A DNA stretch of 64,000 bases from Clostridiaceae bacterium (GCA_016287385.1 JAEEWM010000027.1:62001-126000), one strand, 5' to 3'; numbered from the stretch's first letter, positions 41,024-52,582 are shown. Numbers and translations: made by a program. Notes: a model not told the origin generated them from the sequence alone.

Positions 41024-41243
41024 AGAAGTAAAAAAAGCACTGAGAGTTCAACTGAAGCTCGGTGACAAAGAAATCACCGGGGAATCAAGGATAAAAGAGG
41101 ACCTCGGCGCGGATTCGCTGGATGTGTTACAGCTGCTTATGACCATTGAGGAGACCTACGGGATAAAAATACCCGACGAAAGTCTCGCCGGTTTTAAGAC
41201 TGTGGGCGATATCGTGAAATACCTTGAAAACATAAAGCAATAA
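41016..41243 (+). CDS. acpP: Acyl carrier protein
   Basis: KEDLGADSLDVLQLLMTIEETYGIKIPDE (DSL phosphopantetheine site). Confidence 0.93.
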   Translation: MFEEVKKALRVQLKLGDKEITGESRIKEDLGADSLDVLQLLMTIEETYGIKIPDESLAGFKTVGDIVKYLENIKQ

Positions 41244-41252
41244 AAAGAGAAA

Positions 41253-41290
41253 ATGCGCCGTATCACTATTGATACGGCGCATAATTTATT
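41253..41290 (+). terminator. Terminator after acpP
   Basis: ATGCGCCGTATCA-CTAT-TGATACGGCGCAT then AATTTATT. Confidence 0.75.
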
Positions 41291-41333
41291 CTGTCAAAAC
41301 GTCTGATATCTGACGTCTGACGTCTGACAACTG

Positions 41334-41366
41334 AAAAAGCCACCGCCTTTTGGACGGTGGCTTTTT
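41334..41366. terminator. Bidirectional terminator between acpP and rplQ
   Basis: AAAAAGCCACCG-CCTTTTGGA-CGGTGGCTTTTT. Confidence 0.85.
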
Positions 41367-41448
41367 AGTACACACATATTCCCGAAGATAAAATTCTTCG
41401 GCGTCGGAACATCCGCAGTTGAAGATGTGAGCACTAATCAGTTGAGAA

Positions 41449-41790
41449 TCAAACCAACTCGATTATCGCCATTTCGGCAGCATCGCCGCGGCGCGGACCG
41501 GTCTTCGTAATACGGCAGTAACCGCCGTTTACATCCTGGTACTTCGGAGCGATCTCGTTAAACAGTTTAACAACGACCGACTCTTTGGTAATAAAAGCCA
41601 TTGCCTGGCGGCGGCTGTGAAGATTACCAGTCTTAGCGAGTGTTATATACTTCTCTGCCATTGACCTGACCTCTTTCGCGCGGGTCACGGTGGTCTCTAT
41701 TTTGCCGTTTTCGAGCAAATAAGTCACCATTGCGCGAAGCATAGCGGTTCTGTGGTCAGACGGCCTTCCGAGTTTTCTTGTTCCCGGCAT
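41449..41790 (-). CDS. rplQ: Ribosomal protein L17
   Basis: [42 protein letters not shown]. Confidence 0.97.
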   Translation of the reverse strand: MPGTRKLGRPSDHRTAMLRAMVTYLLENGKIETTVTRAKEVRSMAEKYITLAKTGNLHSRRQAMAFITKESVVVKLFNEIAPKYQDVNGGYCRITKTGPRRGDAAEMAIIELV

Positions 41791-41849
41791 ATGCTTTCAC
41801 TCCTTTAATTCGGCAAGAGTTGAACCCGCAAGGGGTTCACTTGCCAACT

Positions 41850-42800
41850 TTATTCATCGTCTTTTTTGAGGGAGAAGCCAAACGAATCGAGCTTGGCTAT
41901 AACCTCTTCAAGAGATTTGCGGCCGAGATTTCTGACCTTCATCATATCCTCTTCGGACTTGTTCGTAAGGTCTTCGACCGTGTTGATGCCTGCGCGCTTG
42001 AGGCAGTTGAAGCTGCGTACTGAAAGGTCGAGCTCGTCGATAGTAAGATCGAGTGCTTTTTCCTTCTCGCTGTCGCTCTTCTCCGCCATAATGCTGCCGG
42101 CGTCGTTCACGCCTTCGGCAAGGTCGAGGAACAGTTCAAAATGCTCGATGAGTATTTTCGCCGAAAGAGACACTGCCTCATTGGCGGCGATAGAACCGTC
42201 GGTCCAGACCTCTAACGTGAGTTTGTTCTTGTCGACAACGTTACCCACGCGGGTATTGTCAACATTGAAGTTTGCCTTCAAAACCGGAGTATAAATAGAA
42301 TCTATCGGAATAACGCCGATAATATTCTGCGCCGATTTGTTCTGTTCCGCCGATACGTAACCTCTGCCCTTATCGAGCGTCATCTCCATATTGAGCTTGG
42401 CGCCCTCGTCGAGAGTGGCTATATACATATCGGGATTAAGAATTTCAACCTCAAAATCCGCCTTGATATCGGCCGCGGTAACAACGCCGGGACCTGCCGC
42501 TTCAATGTATATTTTCTTAGCGGTATCGGAATGAAGCTTCGCGATAACGCCCTTAAGGTTAAGCACTATTTCGGTTACGTCCTCTTTCACACCGGGAATG
42601 GTGGAAAACTCGTGAACGACGCCGTCTATCTTAACGTTTGTTATGGCAACGCCGGGGAGAGTTGACAAAAGCACCCTTCTCATGCTGTTGCCGAGCGTAG
42701 TCGCGTAGCCGCGCTCAAGCGGTTCCATTACGAATTTGCCGTATTTACCGTCACTTGACAGTTCGAGTGTTTCAATTCTGGGCTTTTCAATTTCTAACAT
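41850..42800 (-). CDS. rpoA: RNA polymerase alpha subunit
   Basis: [26 protein letters not shown]; alpha-[22 protein letters not shown]. Confidence 0.97.
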   Translation of the reverse strand: MLEIEKPRIETLELSSDGKYGKFVMEPLERGYATTLGNSMRRVLLSTLPGVAITNVKIDGVVHEFSTIPGVKEDVTEIVLNLKGVIAKLHSDTAKKIYIEAAGPGVVTAADIKADFEVEILNPDMYIATLDEGAKLNMEMTLDKGRGYVSAEQNKSAQNIIGVIPIDSIYTPVLKANFNVDNTRVGNVVDKNKLTLEVWTDGSIAANEAVSLSAKILIEHFELFLDLAEGVNDAGSIMAEKSDSEKEKALDLTIDELDLSVRSFNCLKRAGINTVEDLTNKSEEDMMKVRNLGRKSLEEVIAKLDSFGFSLKKDDE

Positions 42801-42872
42801 CTAAAAGCTCCTTCTCCGCATCGTAAAATAAGTTTCACTCTGCTTTGACGCGGTCAAGCAGAAGTAGAATAA

Positions 42873-43499
42873 TTACCTTGAATAGTACTCGACGATGAGC
42901 TGCTCATCAACGGGCGCTTCGATCTGATCACGCTCGGGGAGAGCAACGACCTTGACGGTCATGTTTTCACGGTCGACCGAAAGCCACTCTGCTACGGGAC
43001 GCGCGCTGTTTGCTTCAACAACGGACTTCATTTTCTCAAAGCCCCTCGCTTTTTCGCAAACCGCGACCTCGTCGCCTGCTTTGAGCAGATAGGACGCGAT
43101 ATCGACTCTGTGACCGTTTACTTCAAAGTGACCGTGACCTACGAGCTGACGCGCTTCCGCACGGCTGGACGCAAATCCCGCTCTGTAAACGACGTTATCG
43201 AGTCTGCTCTCTAAAATGCGGAGCAGGTTATCGCCTGTAACGCCCTGTTTTCTCTCGGCAATTTCAAAATAATGACGGAACTGATTTTCCTGAACGCCGT
43301 AAAAGCGTCTTGCGGTCTGTTTAGCACGAAGCTGCAAACCGTATTCCGATGACTTTTTTCTACCCTGACCGTGCTGACCGGGCGCATAGCTGCGCGCTTC
43401 CAGCGAACATTTTTCAGAATAGCAGCGGTCGCCTTTAAGGAAGAGCTTTTTACCCTCGCGGCGGCAAAGTCTGCAAACTGCACCGGTATATCTTGCCAT
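42873..43499 (-). CDS. rpsD: Ribosomal protein S4 (zinc-type)
   Basis: [44 protein letters not shown]. Confidence 0.97.
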   Translation of the reverse strand: MARYTGAVCRLCRREGKKLFLKGDRCYSEKCSLEARSYAPGQHGQGRKKSSEYGLQLRAKQTARRFYGVQENQFRHYFEIAERKQGVTGDNLLRILESRLDNVVYRAGFASSRAEARQLVGHGHFEVNGHRVDIASYLLKAGDEVAVCEKARGFEKMKSVVEANSARPVAEWLSVDRENMTVKVVALPERDQIEAPVDEQLIVEYYSR

Positions 43500-43522
43500 T
43501 TGTTACACCTCCAACCTTTCTC

Positions 43523-43918
43523 TTAGACGCGTCTGCGCTTAGGCGGACGGCAACCGTTATGCGGGATAGGGGTAACGTCTTTTATCATACTTACCTCAAG
43601 TCCAGCAGACTGTAAAGCGCGAATGGCGGCTTCACGGCCGGCGCCCGGGCCTTTAACATAAACTTCGACAGTTTTAAGACCGTGCTCCATAGCGTTTTTC
43701 GCCGCAAGCTCGGCGGCACTCTGCGCCGCAAACGGCGTAGACTTCTTGGAGCCCCTGAAACCGAGTTCACCGGCGGAAGCCCACGAAAGAGCGTTGCCCT
43801 GAGTATCGGTTATTGTAACTATCGTGTTATTGAAGGTAGACTGAATATGAGCCGCACCGCGTTCAATGTTCTTTTTTTCACGACGACGGCGAGTGCCGCC
43901 TTTTTTAGCAGTAGCCAT
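43523..43918 (-). CDS. rpsK: Ribosomal protein S11
   Basis: [44 protein letters not shown]. Confidence 0.97.
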   Translation of the reverse strand: MATAKKGGTRRRREKKNIERGAAHIQSTFNNTIVTITDTQGNALSWASAGELGFRGSKKSTPFAAQSAAELAAKNAMEHGLKTVEVYVKGPGAGREAAIRALQSAGLEVSMIKDVTPIPHNGCRPPKRRRV

Positions 43919-43933
43919 TAGTTCTTACCTCCT

Positions 43934-44302
43934 TTATTTCTTCTTGTTCGCAATAGTTCTCTTCGGACCTTTGCGCGTACGCGCGTTGGTCTTGGAGCGC
44001 TGACCTCTTACGGGAAGTCCCTTGCGGTGACGGACACCGCGATAACTGCCGATTTCGATAAGACGCTTGATATCAAGGGCTACGGTACGGCGACGGTCAC
44101 CTTCAACCTGAAGGTTATGGTCGATATACTCACGGAGCTTTGAGATATCTTCGTCGGTCAGATCTTTTACGCGAACATCCGGATTAACGCCGGTTTCACT
44201 TAAGATTTTTTTAGATGTTGTAAGACCTATACCGTAGATGTAAGTGAGTCCTATTTCGACCCGCTTCTCGTTCGGAAGGTCAACACCAGCAATACGTGCC
44301 AT
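43934..44302 (-). CDS. rpsM: Ribosomal protein S13
   Basis: [26 protein letters not shown]. Confidence 0.97.
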   Translation of the reverse strand: MARIAGVDLPNEKRVEIGLTYIYGIGLTTSKKILSETGVNPDVRVKDLTDEDISKLREYIDHNLQVEGDRRRTVALDIKRLIEIGSYRGVRHRKGLPVRGQRSKTNARTRKGPKRTIANKKK

Positions 44303-44369
44303 AGATTGTTAGCACCTCCACTTTCTTTTGCCGTAACAGGCGGCCCGCCTGTTACCACGCGTTATCAGC

Positions 44370-44483
44370 TTACCCCTGACGTTGTTTATGCTTCGGGTTT
44401 TCGCAAATAACCATTACTTTACCCTTGCGTTTAATGATTTTACATTTTTCGCAAATCTTTTTTACAGAAGGTCTGACTTTCAT
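44370..44483 (-). CDS. rpmJ: Ribosomal protein L36 (not in ORF track)
   Basis: [37 protein letters not shown]. Confidence 0.96.
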   Translation of the reverse strand: MKVRPSVKKICEKCKIIKRKGKVMVICENPKHKQRQG

Positions 44484-44528
44484 TTGGATTTTACCTCCTA
44501 AAATTTCTCTGTCCGGCAAATCGCCGGA

Positions 44529-44747
44529 TTATTTCGAGCGCCAGGTAATGCGCCCTTTGGAAAGATCGTAAGGCGACATTTCAACCGTCACTTTATCGCC
44601 GGGAAGTATGCGTATGAAATTCATGCGCAGCTTGCCCGAGATATGCGCGAGTATCACGTGACCGCCCTGTATCTCTACCTTAAACATTGCGTTGGGCATT
44701 GCCTCAACAACGGTGCCTTCAAGTTCTATCATATCAGATTTCGACAT
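44529..44747 (-). CDS. infA: Translation initiation factor IF-1
   Basis: [53 protein letters not shown]; start corrected to 44747. Confidence 0.96.
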   Translation of the reverse strand: MSKSDMIELEGTVVEAMPNAMFKVEIQGGHVILAHISGKLRMNFIRILPGDKVTVEMSPYDLSKGRITWRSK

Positions 44748-44867
44748 AATTTTCCTCCAAAATCGTATCAGTTTGAACGGAAACCTCAAAAGGGCCGCGC
44801 TTTATCCCGCCGCGCTGCACACTGCGCGTCGGGCGCCGCCCGCGGTCTCTTGCCTGCTGTACATACC

Positions 44868-45623
44868 TTAAAAGTCCGCCACGGTCATTATTTGCGGACC
44901 GCCCGGCGTTATGACCACGGTATGCTCGAAATGAGCCGAAAGAGAACCGTCACGTGTAAGAACCGTCCAACCGTCCGGCAAGACCTTTACGCCGTAATTC
45001 CCGGCGTTGACCATGGGTTCGATGGCCAGTGTCATGCCCGGAAGTAACCGGATACCGTGACCCGCGGCGCCGAAATTCGGAACCTCGGGCGCCTCGTGAA
45101 GAGAAGTGCCGATACCGTGACCGACAAACTCTCTCACCACGCTGAATCCGTTTGCTTCCGCAAAAGACTGTATCGCATGGGATATATCGCCGATCCTGCC
45201 GCCCGCGAGCGCCGCGCCGATACCTTTGTTAAGGCATTCGCGCGTTACGCTCATCAGCCGCTTCGCCTCATCGGATACGTCACCGCAGGCAAAAGTGGCG
45301 GCATTGTCGCCGTGGTAGCCGTCAAACTTCGCGCCGAGATCTATGGAAACGATGTCGCCCGATTCAAGTCTTCGCTTTTTTGACGGTATCCCGTGGATAA
45401 CCTCGTTGTTGACAGATATGCAGGCGGTGGCCGGATAGCCCTCGTAATTTTTGAAGTTAGGGGTTGCGCCCTGACTTAAAATATACTCTTCGGCTATCCT
45501 GTCAAGCTCGGCGGTGGTAACCCCCGGCTCGACCGCTGCGCCCGCTTTTTTCAATGCTCCTGCCGATATTCTGCAAGCTTCCCGCATAACGGAAAGTTCG
45601 CGACCGGTTTTCAGTACCACCAT
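44868..45623 (-). CDS. map: Type I methionine aminopeptidase
   Basis: ISVNNEVIHGIPSKKR...FVGHGIGTSLHEAPEVPNFG. Confidence 0.96.
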   Translation of the reverse strand: MVVLKTGRELSVMREACRISAGALKKAGAAVEPGVTTAELDRIAEEYILSQGATPNFKNYEGYPATACISVNNEVIHGIPSKKRRLESGDIVSIDLGAKFDGYHGDNAATFACGDVSDEAKRLMSVTRECLNKGIGAALAGGRIGDISHAIQSFAEANGFSVVREFVGHGIGTSLHEAPEVPNFGAAGHGIRLLPGMTLAIEPMVNAGNYGVKVLPDGWTVLTRDGSLSAHFEHTVVITPGGPQIMTVADF

Positions 45624-45625
45624 TT

Positions 45626-46261
45626 TTATATCCCCGAAAGAGCGCCGAGCACCAGCGCGGTAGTGTCTTCAACCTTATCCTGACCCTTTACCTCGAGCAG
45701 CTTGCCCGCCGCTTTATAGTAGCTTTTGAGCGGCTCGGTCTGGTCATGATAAACCGAAAGGCGGTTTTTCACGGTTTCGGGCTCGTCATCCTTGCGGATA
45801 ACGAGATCATCGCCGCACAGGTTGCAGACGCCGTCTTTCTCGGGTTTTTTGAATTCGGTATGATAGCTCGCGCCGCAGCCGGAGCAGACTCTTCTGCCCG
45901 ACATACGCTTTACTATCTCGCTGTCATCCACCTCAATGGAAAGCGCCGCGTCAACGGTGATTCCCATTTCGTCAAGCGCCTTCGCCTGGGGTATCGTGCG
46001 GGGAAAGCCGTCTAAAATGAAGCCCTCCCTGCAGTCGTCCTGCGCAAGCCTTTCCTTTATGATGCCTATCACGACCTCATCGGGAACAAGCTCGCCGCGC
46101 TCGGTGTACGCCTTGGCGCGAAGGCCCATTTCAGTGCCCTCTTTCAAGGCGGCGCGGATGATGTTGCCGGTTGAAATGGTGGGAATGCTGTATTTTTCGG
46201 AAATGATTTCCGCCTGGGTGCCTTTGCCGGCACCCGGTGCGCCCAATAAAATCAATCTCAT
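45626..46261 (-). CDS. adk: Adenylate kinase
   Basis: MRLILLGAPGAGKGTQAEIISEKY; LID domain CSGCGASYHTEF...CNLCG. Confidence 0.97.
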   Translation of the reverse strand: MRLILLGAPGAGKGTQAEIISEKYSIPTISTGNIIRAALKEGTEMGLRAKAYTERGELVPDEVVIGIIKERLAQDDCREGFILDGFPRTIPQAKALDEMGITVDAALSIEVDDSEIVKRMSGRRVCSGCGASYHTEFKKPEKDGVCNLCGDDLVIRKDDEPETVKNRLSVYHDQTEPLKSYYKAAGKLLEVKGQDKVEDTTALVLGALSGI

Positions 46262-46273
46262 AATAAAACTCCG

Positions 46274-47575
46274 TTAGTCAAGGAAGCCCTTGTAGTGTCT
46301 CATCATCATCTGCGATTCGAGATTCTGAACCAGTTCAAGCGCAACGCCGACAACGATCAGTATCGAAGTACCGCCGAGCGAAATGTTGAGTCCGCCCATG
46401 GTGCCGCCGAAGAGGCTCATCATTATCGGAAGTATCGCGACGACGCTCAGGAAAAGCGCGCCGAGAAGCGTTATCCTCGAAAGTATCTTTGCGATAAAGT
46501 CCGAAGTTGACTTACCGGGTCTGATACCGGGTATGGCGCCGCCGTTTTTACGGAGGTTGTTAGCCATTTCGACAGGATTGAACTGAATGGTCGCATAGAA
46601 GTATGCGAATGCGATTATGAGTATGAAATAGAGGACCGCGTAGAAAACGCCGCGTGTGCTGAAAAGCGCAAGCACTTTCGCAAAGAACGTATCGGTGTTC
46701 TTCATAAAGCCCAGGATCATGGTCGGAACCATGAGGATGGACGAAGCGAAGATTATCGGCATAACGCCCGACATATTTACCTTGATCGGAATATGGGTGT
46801 TCTGACCGCCGTACATCTTGTTGCCCACAACGCGTTTTGCGTACTGAACGGGTATTCTGCGCTCGGCGCCGGTCATCCATACGATAAACACAATAACGAC
46901 GAGGAATATCAGAACGATGCCGACAACCGCGAACTGGTGGTTGCCTATCCACGCGCCGCGAAGCTTTTTATAAGCTTCCTGCGCACGGGAAATGATACCC
47001 GCAAAAAGCAGTATTGAAATACCGTTGCCGATACCCTTTACGTCTATCTGTTCGCCGAGCCACATGACGAGCGCGCTGCCCGCCGTAAGCGCGAGAACTA
47101 TTACAAAGCCCGCGAATACCACGGCGCCTTTGCCCGCCGCAGTAATGGAGCCGAGCAGGAAGCCGCTTCCCTTAAGATAGAAGAAATACGCGACGCCCTG
47201 GATAAGAGCCAGGATAACGGTGGTGTATCGGGTAATGGCGGCAAGCTTCTTCTGCCCCTCTTCACCCTCTTTTGAAAGACGCTCAAGCGCGGGGATAGCC
47301 ACGCACAAAAGCTGGATGATAATTGAGGAGTTGATGTACGGGGTAACCGACATCGCGAAGATCGCGCCGTATTCAAGACCGCCGCCGGTGAGTATGGAGA
47401 GATAATTGAAGAAATCGTTGCTGCTTTCTCCGAAAGACTGCAAAAGCGCGGCCGTGTCAATAAACGGTGCCGGTATCGCCGAACCGATACGGAAAACTGC
47501 GATTATGAAGATAGTGAAAATTATTTTTCTGCGAATTTCCTTTACCTTCCACGCGTTTCTGATTATATCCAACAT
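46274..47575 (-). CDS. secY: Preprotein translocase SecY
   Basis: MLDIIRNAWKVKEIRRKIIFTIFIIAVFRIGSAIPAP. Confidence 0.97.
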   Translation of the reverse strand: MLDIIRNAWKVKEIRRKIIFTIFIIAVFRIGSAIPAPFIDTAALLQSFGESSNDFFNYLSILTGGGLEYGAIFAMSVTPYINSSIIIQLLCVAIPALERLSKEGEEGQKKLAAITRYTTVILALIQGVAYFFYLKGSGFLLGSITAAGKGAVVFAGFVIVLALTAGSALVMWLGEQIDVKGIGNGISILLFAGIISRAQEAYKKLRGAWIGNHQFAVVGIVLIFLVVIVFIVWMTGAERRIPVQYAKRVVGNKMYGGQNTHIPIKVNMSGVMPIIFASSILMVPTMILGFMKNTDTFFAKVLALFSTRGVFYAVLYFILIIAFAYFYATIQFNPVEMANNLRKNGGAIPGIRPGKSTSDFIAKILSRITLLGALFLSVVAILPIMMSLFGGTMGGLNISLGGTSILIVVGVALELVQNLESQMMMRHYKGFLD

Positions 47576-47577
47576 GT

Positions 47578-48018
47578 TCAGATCACCTCAGCCTTTCCGC
47601 CCGCTGCCGCGATTTTCTCCGCGGCGGAAGCTGAAAATGCGTTGAGTTTAACCGTGAGGTTCTTGGTGATTTTACCGTTGCCGAGAACCTTTACGGGAAG
47701 ACCTGTCTTGCGGATGATTTTTTTCTCCGCCAAAGCGGCGGCGTCAACAGTCGCGCCTTCCTCGAACACTTCGAGTGCGGCAACATTGATGCTCAGCCAG
47801 TCCTTGGCAAAAATATTGTTAAAACCACGCTTCGGTACGCGGCGCTGGAGCGGCATCTGACCGCCTTCAAAACCCGGTCTCATACCGTGACCGGCACGCG
47901 CCTTCTGACCCTTATGGCCCTTACCGGCGGTTTTGCCGTTGCCCGAACCGTGACCTCTGCCTATACGCTTTACTTCTCTTGTAGAACCTTCGGCAGGAGA
48001 CAATTCATGCAATTTCAT
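47578..48018 (-). CDS. rplO: Ribosomal protein L15
   Basis: [41 protein letters not shown]; start corrected to 48018. Confidence 0.96.
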   Translation of the reverse strand: MKLHELSPAEGSTREVKRIGRGHGSGNGKTAGKGHKGQKARAGHGMRPGFEGGQMPLQRRVPKRGFNNIFAKDWLSINVAALEVFEEGATVDAAALAEKKIIRKTGLPVKVLGNGKITKNLTVKLNAFSASAAEKIAAAGGKAEVI

Positions 48019-48070
48019 TGTTGTTTGCACCTCCTTGCAATTTTGCGGTTTACCGCGTTTTACGGTTTGA

Positions 48071-48271
48071 TTACTTGCCTTCGACAATCGTAACGAGGTG
48101 AGAAACCTTGTTTATCTTGCCGCGGGTCTGCGCGTTATCCGGCTGAACCGAAGTATCGCCGAGTTTGCTCAGCCCCAGTGATTTAACCGTAGCGATCTGA
48201 TCCTTTTTGGAACCTATCGTACTCTTTACAAGTTTTACAGTAAGGCCGGCAGCCTTTTTCTTTGTTGCCAT
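48071..48271 (-). CDS. rpmD: Ribosomal protein L30
   Basis: [30 protein letters not shown]. Confidence 0.95.
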   Translation of the reverse strand: MATKKKAAGLTVKLVKSTIGSKKDQIATVKSLGLSKLGDTSVQPDNAQTRGKINKVSHLVTIVEGK

Positions 48272-48285
48272 AGTGCTGCTCCTCC

Positions 48286-48789
48286 TTAACCTAATATTTC
48301 CTTTTTGTCTTTACCGCGGACGAGAGCCACCTGCTCAACGTCGCGTAAAGCCGCAAGGCCTGCAACCGTCGCGCGAACCACATTGCAAGGATTATTTGAG
48401 CGAAGCGCTTTTGTACGGATATCCTTGATACCCACGGTTTCAACAACCGCACGTACCGCGCCGCCGGCGATAACGCCGGTACCGGGGGCGGCGGGCTTCA
48501 AGAGCACGCGGCCTGCGCCGAATTCGCCTATAATCTCATGAGGGATTGTAGTGCCTTTAAGAGAAACCTTGATAAGATTCTTCTTGGCGTCTTCAATGCC
48601 CTTGCGTATTGCATCGGGAACTTCACCCGCTTTACCGAGGCCGTAGCCGACGGTACCTTCGCCGTCGCCGACGACGACCAGCGCCGCGAACTTCATGATG
48701 CGACCGCCCTTAACGGTTTTGGAAACGCGGTTTATCGATACAACGCGCTCCTGTAAATCCAATTTTGATGCGTCAATATTTGTAGCCAA
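48286..48789 (-). CDS. rpsE: Ribosomal protein S5
   Basis: [47 protein letters not shown]. Confidence 0.97.
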   Translation of the reverse strand: MATNIDASKLDLQERVVSINRVSKTVKGGRIMKFAALVVVGDGEGTVGYGLGKAGEVPDAIRKGIEDAKKNLIKVSLKGTTIPHEIIGEFGAGRVLLKPAAPGTGVIAGGAVRAVVETVGIKDIRTKALRSNNPCNVVRATVAGLAALRDVEQVALVRGKDKKEILG

Positions 48790-48806
48790 AAGTATTCTCC
48801 TCCTTC

Positions 48807-49166
48807 TTAAAATTTGAGGCCGCCCTCACGGGCACCTTCGGCAAGTTCCTTGACACGGCCGTGATAAATGTATCCGCCGCGGTCAAATACGACCTCGGAG
48901 ATCTTCATTTTCTTGGCACGTTCCGCTATGAGCTTCCCAACCTTACGGGCGCCCTCGCAGTTACCGCCGGAAGCACCGAAGTCCTTCTCGTTTGACGCGG
49001 CGGCGGCGAGTGTAACACCCTTTACGTCGTCAATAAGCTGGGCGTAAATATTGCTGTTGGAGCGAAATACGTCAAGGCGGGGTCTTTCCGCAGTACCGGT
49101 GATCTTTGAACGAACACGGGCGTGGCGTTTAAGACGCGCTGCGTTACTGTTGGTTTTGTTGACCAT
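48807..49166 (-). CDS. rplR: Ribosomal protein L18
   Basis: [37 protein letters not shown]. Confidence 0.97.
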   Translation of the reverse strand: MVNKTNSNAARLKRHARVRSKITGTAERPRLDVFRSNSNIYAQLIDDVKGVTLAAAASNEKDFGASGGNCEGARKVGKLIAERAKKMKISEVVFDRGGYIYHGRVKELAEGAREGGLKF

Positions 49167-49184
49167 TTTACATACACTCCTTTA

Positions 49185-49733
49185 TCATTTCTTTGCGCCC
49201 TTGGCGGCCTTACCTTCTTTGCGGCGGATATGCTCGCCCGCGTACTTGATGCCCTTGCCCTTATACGGCTCCGGCGGACGCTTTGCGCGAACTTCCGCGG
49301 CAAACTGGCCGACCTTCTGCTTATCGGCACCGCTGATAACTATCTGGTTAGCAGACGGTACTTCAACTTTTATGCCCTCAACCTCAGGAACGATTACCTG
49401 ATGTGAGTAACCGAGGTTCATAACTAAGTCGCTTCCCTGCTTCTGCGCACGGTAACCGACGCCGTTTACCTCGAGTGTTTTTGTGTAGCCCTCCGTAACG
49501 CCCGTTACCATATTGGAAATAAGCGTACGCGTAAGACCGTGAAGTGAGCGGTGTACTTTGTCGTCGCCGGGTCTCTTGACCGCTATTTCGGCGCCGTTGA
49601 TTTCAACTGAAATCTCGGGGTTAAAGTCCAGCGAAAGCTCGCCCTTCGGACCCTTTACCGAAATGTGGTTGCCGTCCAGCTTAACGTCAACACCCGCCGG
49701 GATAACCACCGGCATTTTTCCTATTCTCGACAT
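49185..49733 (-). CDS. rplF: Ribosomal protein L6
   Basis: MSRIGKMPVVIPAGVDVKLDGNHISVKGPKGELS. Confidence 0.97.
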   Translation of the reverse strand: MSRIGKMPVVIPAGVDVKLDGNHISVKGPKGELSLDFNPEISVEINGAEIAVKRPGDDKVHRSLHGLTRTLISNMVTGVTEGYTKTLEVNGVGYRAQKQGSDLVMNLGYSHQVIVPEVEGIKVEVPSANQIVISGADKQKVGQFAAEVRAKRPPEPYKGKGIKYAGEHIRRKEGKAAKGAKK

Positions 49734-49748
49734 ACCTTTATCCTCCTC

Positions 49749-50147
49749 TTACCACACGAAAGCGAGGACTTCTCCGCCGACGTTTTCGCGGCGTGCCTGC
49801 TTATCGGTCATAATTCCCTTAGAGGTGGAAAGGATGGCTACGCCGAGGCCCCTCATAACCTTCGGCATATCCTCTACGTTTGTGTAGATCCTCAAACCCG
49901 GTTTGGAAACGCGGCGTATGCCGGTTATGGTCTGAGATTTATTCTGGCCGTACTTCAACACGATGTGAATTACGCCCTGCTTACCGTCTTCTTCGACGGT
50001 GAAGCTCGTGATGTAACCCTCGTCAAGCAAAATCTGGGCAATTGCCTTTTTTACTTTGGACGCCGGTACATCTACCGAATCATGCTTTGCCGAGGATGCG
50101 TTGCGGATACGCGTCAGCATATCGGCAATAGTATCGGTGATTTGCAT
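49749..50147 (-). CDS. rpsH: Ribosomal protein S8
   Basis: [31 protein letters not shown]. Confidence 0.97.
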   Translation of the reverse strand: MQITDTIADMLTRIRNASSAKHDSVDVPASKVKKAIAQILLDEGYITSFTVEEDGKQGVIHIVLKYGQNKSQTITGIRRVSKPGLRIYTNVEDMPKVMRGLGVAILSTSKGIMTDKQARRENVGGEVLAFVW

Positions 50148-50199
50148 ACCGTAAACCTCCTTAGTGTGACCTGCAAAGTCACATATTTCTACAATAGCC

Positions 50200-50385
50200 T
50201 TACCAGCTTGCCTTCTTTACTCCCGGGATCTCACCCTTATAGGCGAGTTCTCTGAAGCATATACGGCAGATGCCGTACTTGCGAAGATAAGCGTGGGGGC
50301 GGCCACAGATCTTGCATCTGTTATACTGTCTGGTTGAAAACTTGGCGGGACGCGCCTGCCTTACTTTCATAGATGTTTTAGCCAT
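50200..50385 (-). CDS. rpsZ: Ribosomal protein S14 type Z
   Basis: [40 protein letters not shown]. Confidence 0.97.
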   Translation of the reverse strand: MAKTSMKVRQARPAKFSTRQYNRCKICGRPHAYLRKYGICRICFRELAYKGEIPGVKKASW

Positions 50386-50397
50386 AGTTCCTTCTCC

Positions 50398-50937
50398 TTA
50401 CTTCGCAAATGGAGCGCCCATAAGAGTCAATAACTCGCGAGCCTCTTCATCGGTATTGGCGGTGGTGACTATAATAATGTCCATGCCGCGTACCTTATCA
50501 ATCTTATCGTATTCGATTTCCGGGAAAATAAGCTGTTCCTTTACGCCCATGGCATAGTTGCCGCGACCGTCGAAGGAATCGGGGTTTATTCCGCGGAAGT
50601 CACGCACGCGCGGAAGCGCGGCGTAAAAGAGTCTTTCGATAAACTCGTACATTCTTTCACCGCGAAGGGTCACCTTTGCGCCTATCGGCATACCTGCGCG
50701 AAGTTTGAAGTTCGCAACCGACTTCTTGGCGCGGCAGACAACCGCTTTCTGACCGGTTATGAGACCTAAATCGGCGATGGCGGCGTCGATAGCCTTCGGG
50801 TTATCCTTCGCCTCGCCGCAGCCTACATTGATTATGACTTTCTCGAGCTTCGGGATTTGCATAACACTCTTGTAGCCAAACTTGGTCATCAATGCGGGAG
50901 CTATCGAATTTTTATATTCGTTTGCCAGCGTTGACAT
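50398..50937 (-). CDS. rplE: Ribosomal protein L5
   Basis: [28 protein letters not shown]. Confidence 0.97.
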   Translation of the reverse strand: MSTLANEYKNSIAPALMTKFGYKSVMQIPKLEKVIINVGCGEAKDNPKAIDAAIADLGLITGQKAVVCRAKKSVANFKLRAGMPIGAKVTLRGERMYEFIERLFYAALPRVRDFRGINPDSFDGRGNYAMGVKEQLIFPEIEYDKIDKVRGMDIIIVTTANTDEEARELLTLMGAPFAK

Positions 50938-50955
50938 GTCATGTCCTCCTTACTC

Positions 50956-51276
50956 TTAAAAAGTCTTACCGCATTGTTTGCAAACGCGGTATTTTTTACC
51001 GTCCTCAACCTTGGTGCCTACTCTTACCGCGTTGTTGCACTTCGGGCAGACGAGCTGCACCTTGCATGCGTAAACGGCGCTTTCGGTCTCAATTATACCG
51101 GACGGATCGCCTGCTTTTCTGGGCTTAACGTGCTTTTTAACCTTGTTAATACCCTCAACGATAACCTTGCCCTCTTTCGGGCTTACTTCGAGAACCTTGC
51201 CCGTTTTGCCGCGATAATTATCATCGCCGGTGAGCAGTTTTACGGTATCGCCGGTTTTAATGTGAAGCTTACTCAT
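50956..51276 (-). CDS. rplX: Ribosomal protein L24
   Basis: MSKLHIKTGDTVKLLTGDDNYRGKTGKVLEVSPKEGKVIVEGIN. Confidence 0.96.
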   Translation of the reverse strand: MSKLHIKTGDTVKLLTGDDNYRGKTGKVLEVSPKEGKVIVEGINKVKKHVKPRKAGDPSGIIETESAVYACKVQLVCPKCNNAVRVGTKVEDGKKYRVCKQCGKTF

Positions 51277-51293
51277 AATTCAATTACCTCCCA

Positions 51294-51662
51294 TTAAAGT
51301 ACTTCCGGAGCGAGCGAGAGGATCTTTGTGTAATCCTTTTCGCGCAATTCTCTGGCTACCGGCCCGAAAATACGGGTTCCCCTCGGGTTCTTATCTTCAC
51401 GGATAAGAACAGCCGCGTTTTCATCAAATCTGATATAAGTGCCATCATTACGGCGAAGGCCTTTTGCGGAACGAACCACAACTGCCTTTACAACCTCGCC
51501 CTTCTTGACAGTGCCGCCGGGGGTGGCCTTTTTCACAGAAGCAACGATTACATCGCCGATGTTGGCATATCGCCTCTTGGAGCCGCCGAGAACGCGGATG
51601 CACTGAATTTCCTTGGCACCGGTATTGTCGGCAACTTTGAGGTAACTCTGTTGCTGTATCAC
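51294..51662 (-). CDS. rplN: Ribosomal protein L14 (GTG start)
   Basis: (M)[35 protein letters not shown] at 51662 behind GGAGG. Confidence 0.96.
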   Translation of the reverse strand: MIQQQSYLKVADNTGAKEIQCIRVLGGSKRRYANIGDVIVASVKKATPGGTVKKGEVVKAVVVRSAKGLRRNDGTYIRFDENAAVLIREDKNPRGTRIFGPVARELREKDYTKILSLAPEVL

Positions 51663-51681
51663 AGTGTATTCCTCCTTATGC

Positions 51682-51939
51682 TTACTTAGCCTTCTCAACT
51701 ATTTCGGCTACGCGCCATCTCTTGGTCTTAGAGAGAGGTCTCGTTTCCATGATAAGCACTCTGTCGCCTACGCGGCAGGCGTTTTCCTCATCATGCGCCT
51801 TAAGTCTTATTGTGTTTTTGATAATCTTCTTATAAAGAGGGTGCTTTACATTGTCTTCAATGGCGACTACGACGGTTTTATCCATCTTATCGCTTACAAC
51901 TCTGCCCACTCTTGTTTTACGAAGGTTTCTCTCTTCCAT
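51682..51939 (-). CDS. rpsQ: Ribosomal protein S17
   Basis: [32 protein letters not shown]. Confidence 0.96.
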   Translation of the reverse strand: MEERNLRKTRVGRVVSDKMDKTVVVAIEDNVKHPLYKKIIKNTIRLKAHDEENACRVGDRVLIMETRPLSKTKRWRVAEIVEKAK

Positions 51940-51954
51940 CTGACTTTACCTCCC

Positions 51955-52161
51955 TCAAGCAGTCTTGCCGTCTTTGATCTCGTACTCGCGGATAACTGTC
52001 TTAACGCGGGCGATATCCTTTTTAACGGCAGCAATGCGCTGTGGGTTGTCGAGCTGATTTATCGCGTGCTGGAAACGGAGTTTATAAAGCTCATCCTTAA
52101 GATTCGCGAGCATTTCGTTAAGCTCGGGTATTGTGTTATCTCTGATTTCCTTTACGTTCAT
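51955..52161 (-). CDS. rpmC: Ribosomal protein L29
   Basis: [40 protein letters not shown]. Confidence 0.96.
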   Translation of the reverse strand: MNVKEIRDNTIPELNEMLANLKDELYKLRFQHAINQLDNPQRIAAVKKDIARVKTVIREYEIKDGKTA

Positions 52162-52577
52162 TACTGCTCACCACCCATCTCTTTGGTAACAAACTTGCAC
52201 TTAATAGGCAGTTTGTTCGCCGCAAGACGCATAGCCTCGCGGGCGAGATCCTCCGAAACGCCGCCTATCTCGAACATAACGCGGCCGGGCTTAACAACGG
52301 CTACCCAGTATTCGGGCGAGCCTTTACCTGAACCCATTCGGGTTTCAGCCGGTTTTTCGGTTATCGGCTTATCGGGGAATATTTTTATCCAAACCTGACC
52401 GCCACGCTTGATATAACGGGTCATCGCTATACGGGCGGCTTCTATCTGGTTCGAGGTGATCCACGCCGGCTCAAGAGCCTGAAGGCCGTAGTCACCGTGA
52501 GTGACCGTGATACCGCGGGAAGCGGCGCCGGTCAGTCTTCCGCGCTGAACGCGGCGGAATTTAACACGTTTCGGCAT
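52161..52577 (-). CDS. rplP: Ribosomal protein L16
   Basis: [37 protein letters not shown]. Confidence 0.97.
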   Translation of the reverse strand: MPKRVKFRRVQRGRLTGAASRGITVTHGDYGLQALEPAWITSNQIEAARIAMTRYIKRGGQVWIKIFPDKPITEKPAETRMGSGKGSPEYWVAVVKPGRVMFEIGGVSEDLAREAMRLAANKLPIKCKFVTKEMGGEQ

Positions 52578-52582
52578 TAACA

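Noticed and set aside
41301-41330. GTCTGA/GACGTCTGAC micro-repeats after acpP
   Set aside because: Too short (7-9 bp units) and simple to support a feature.
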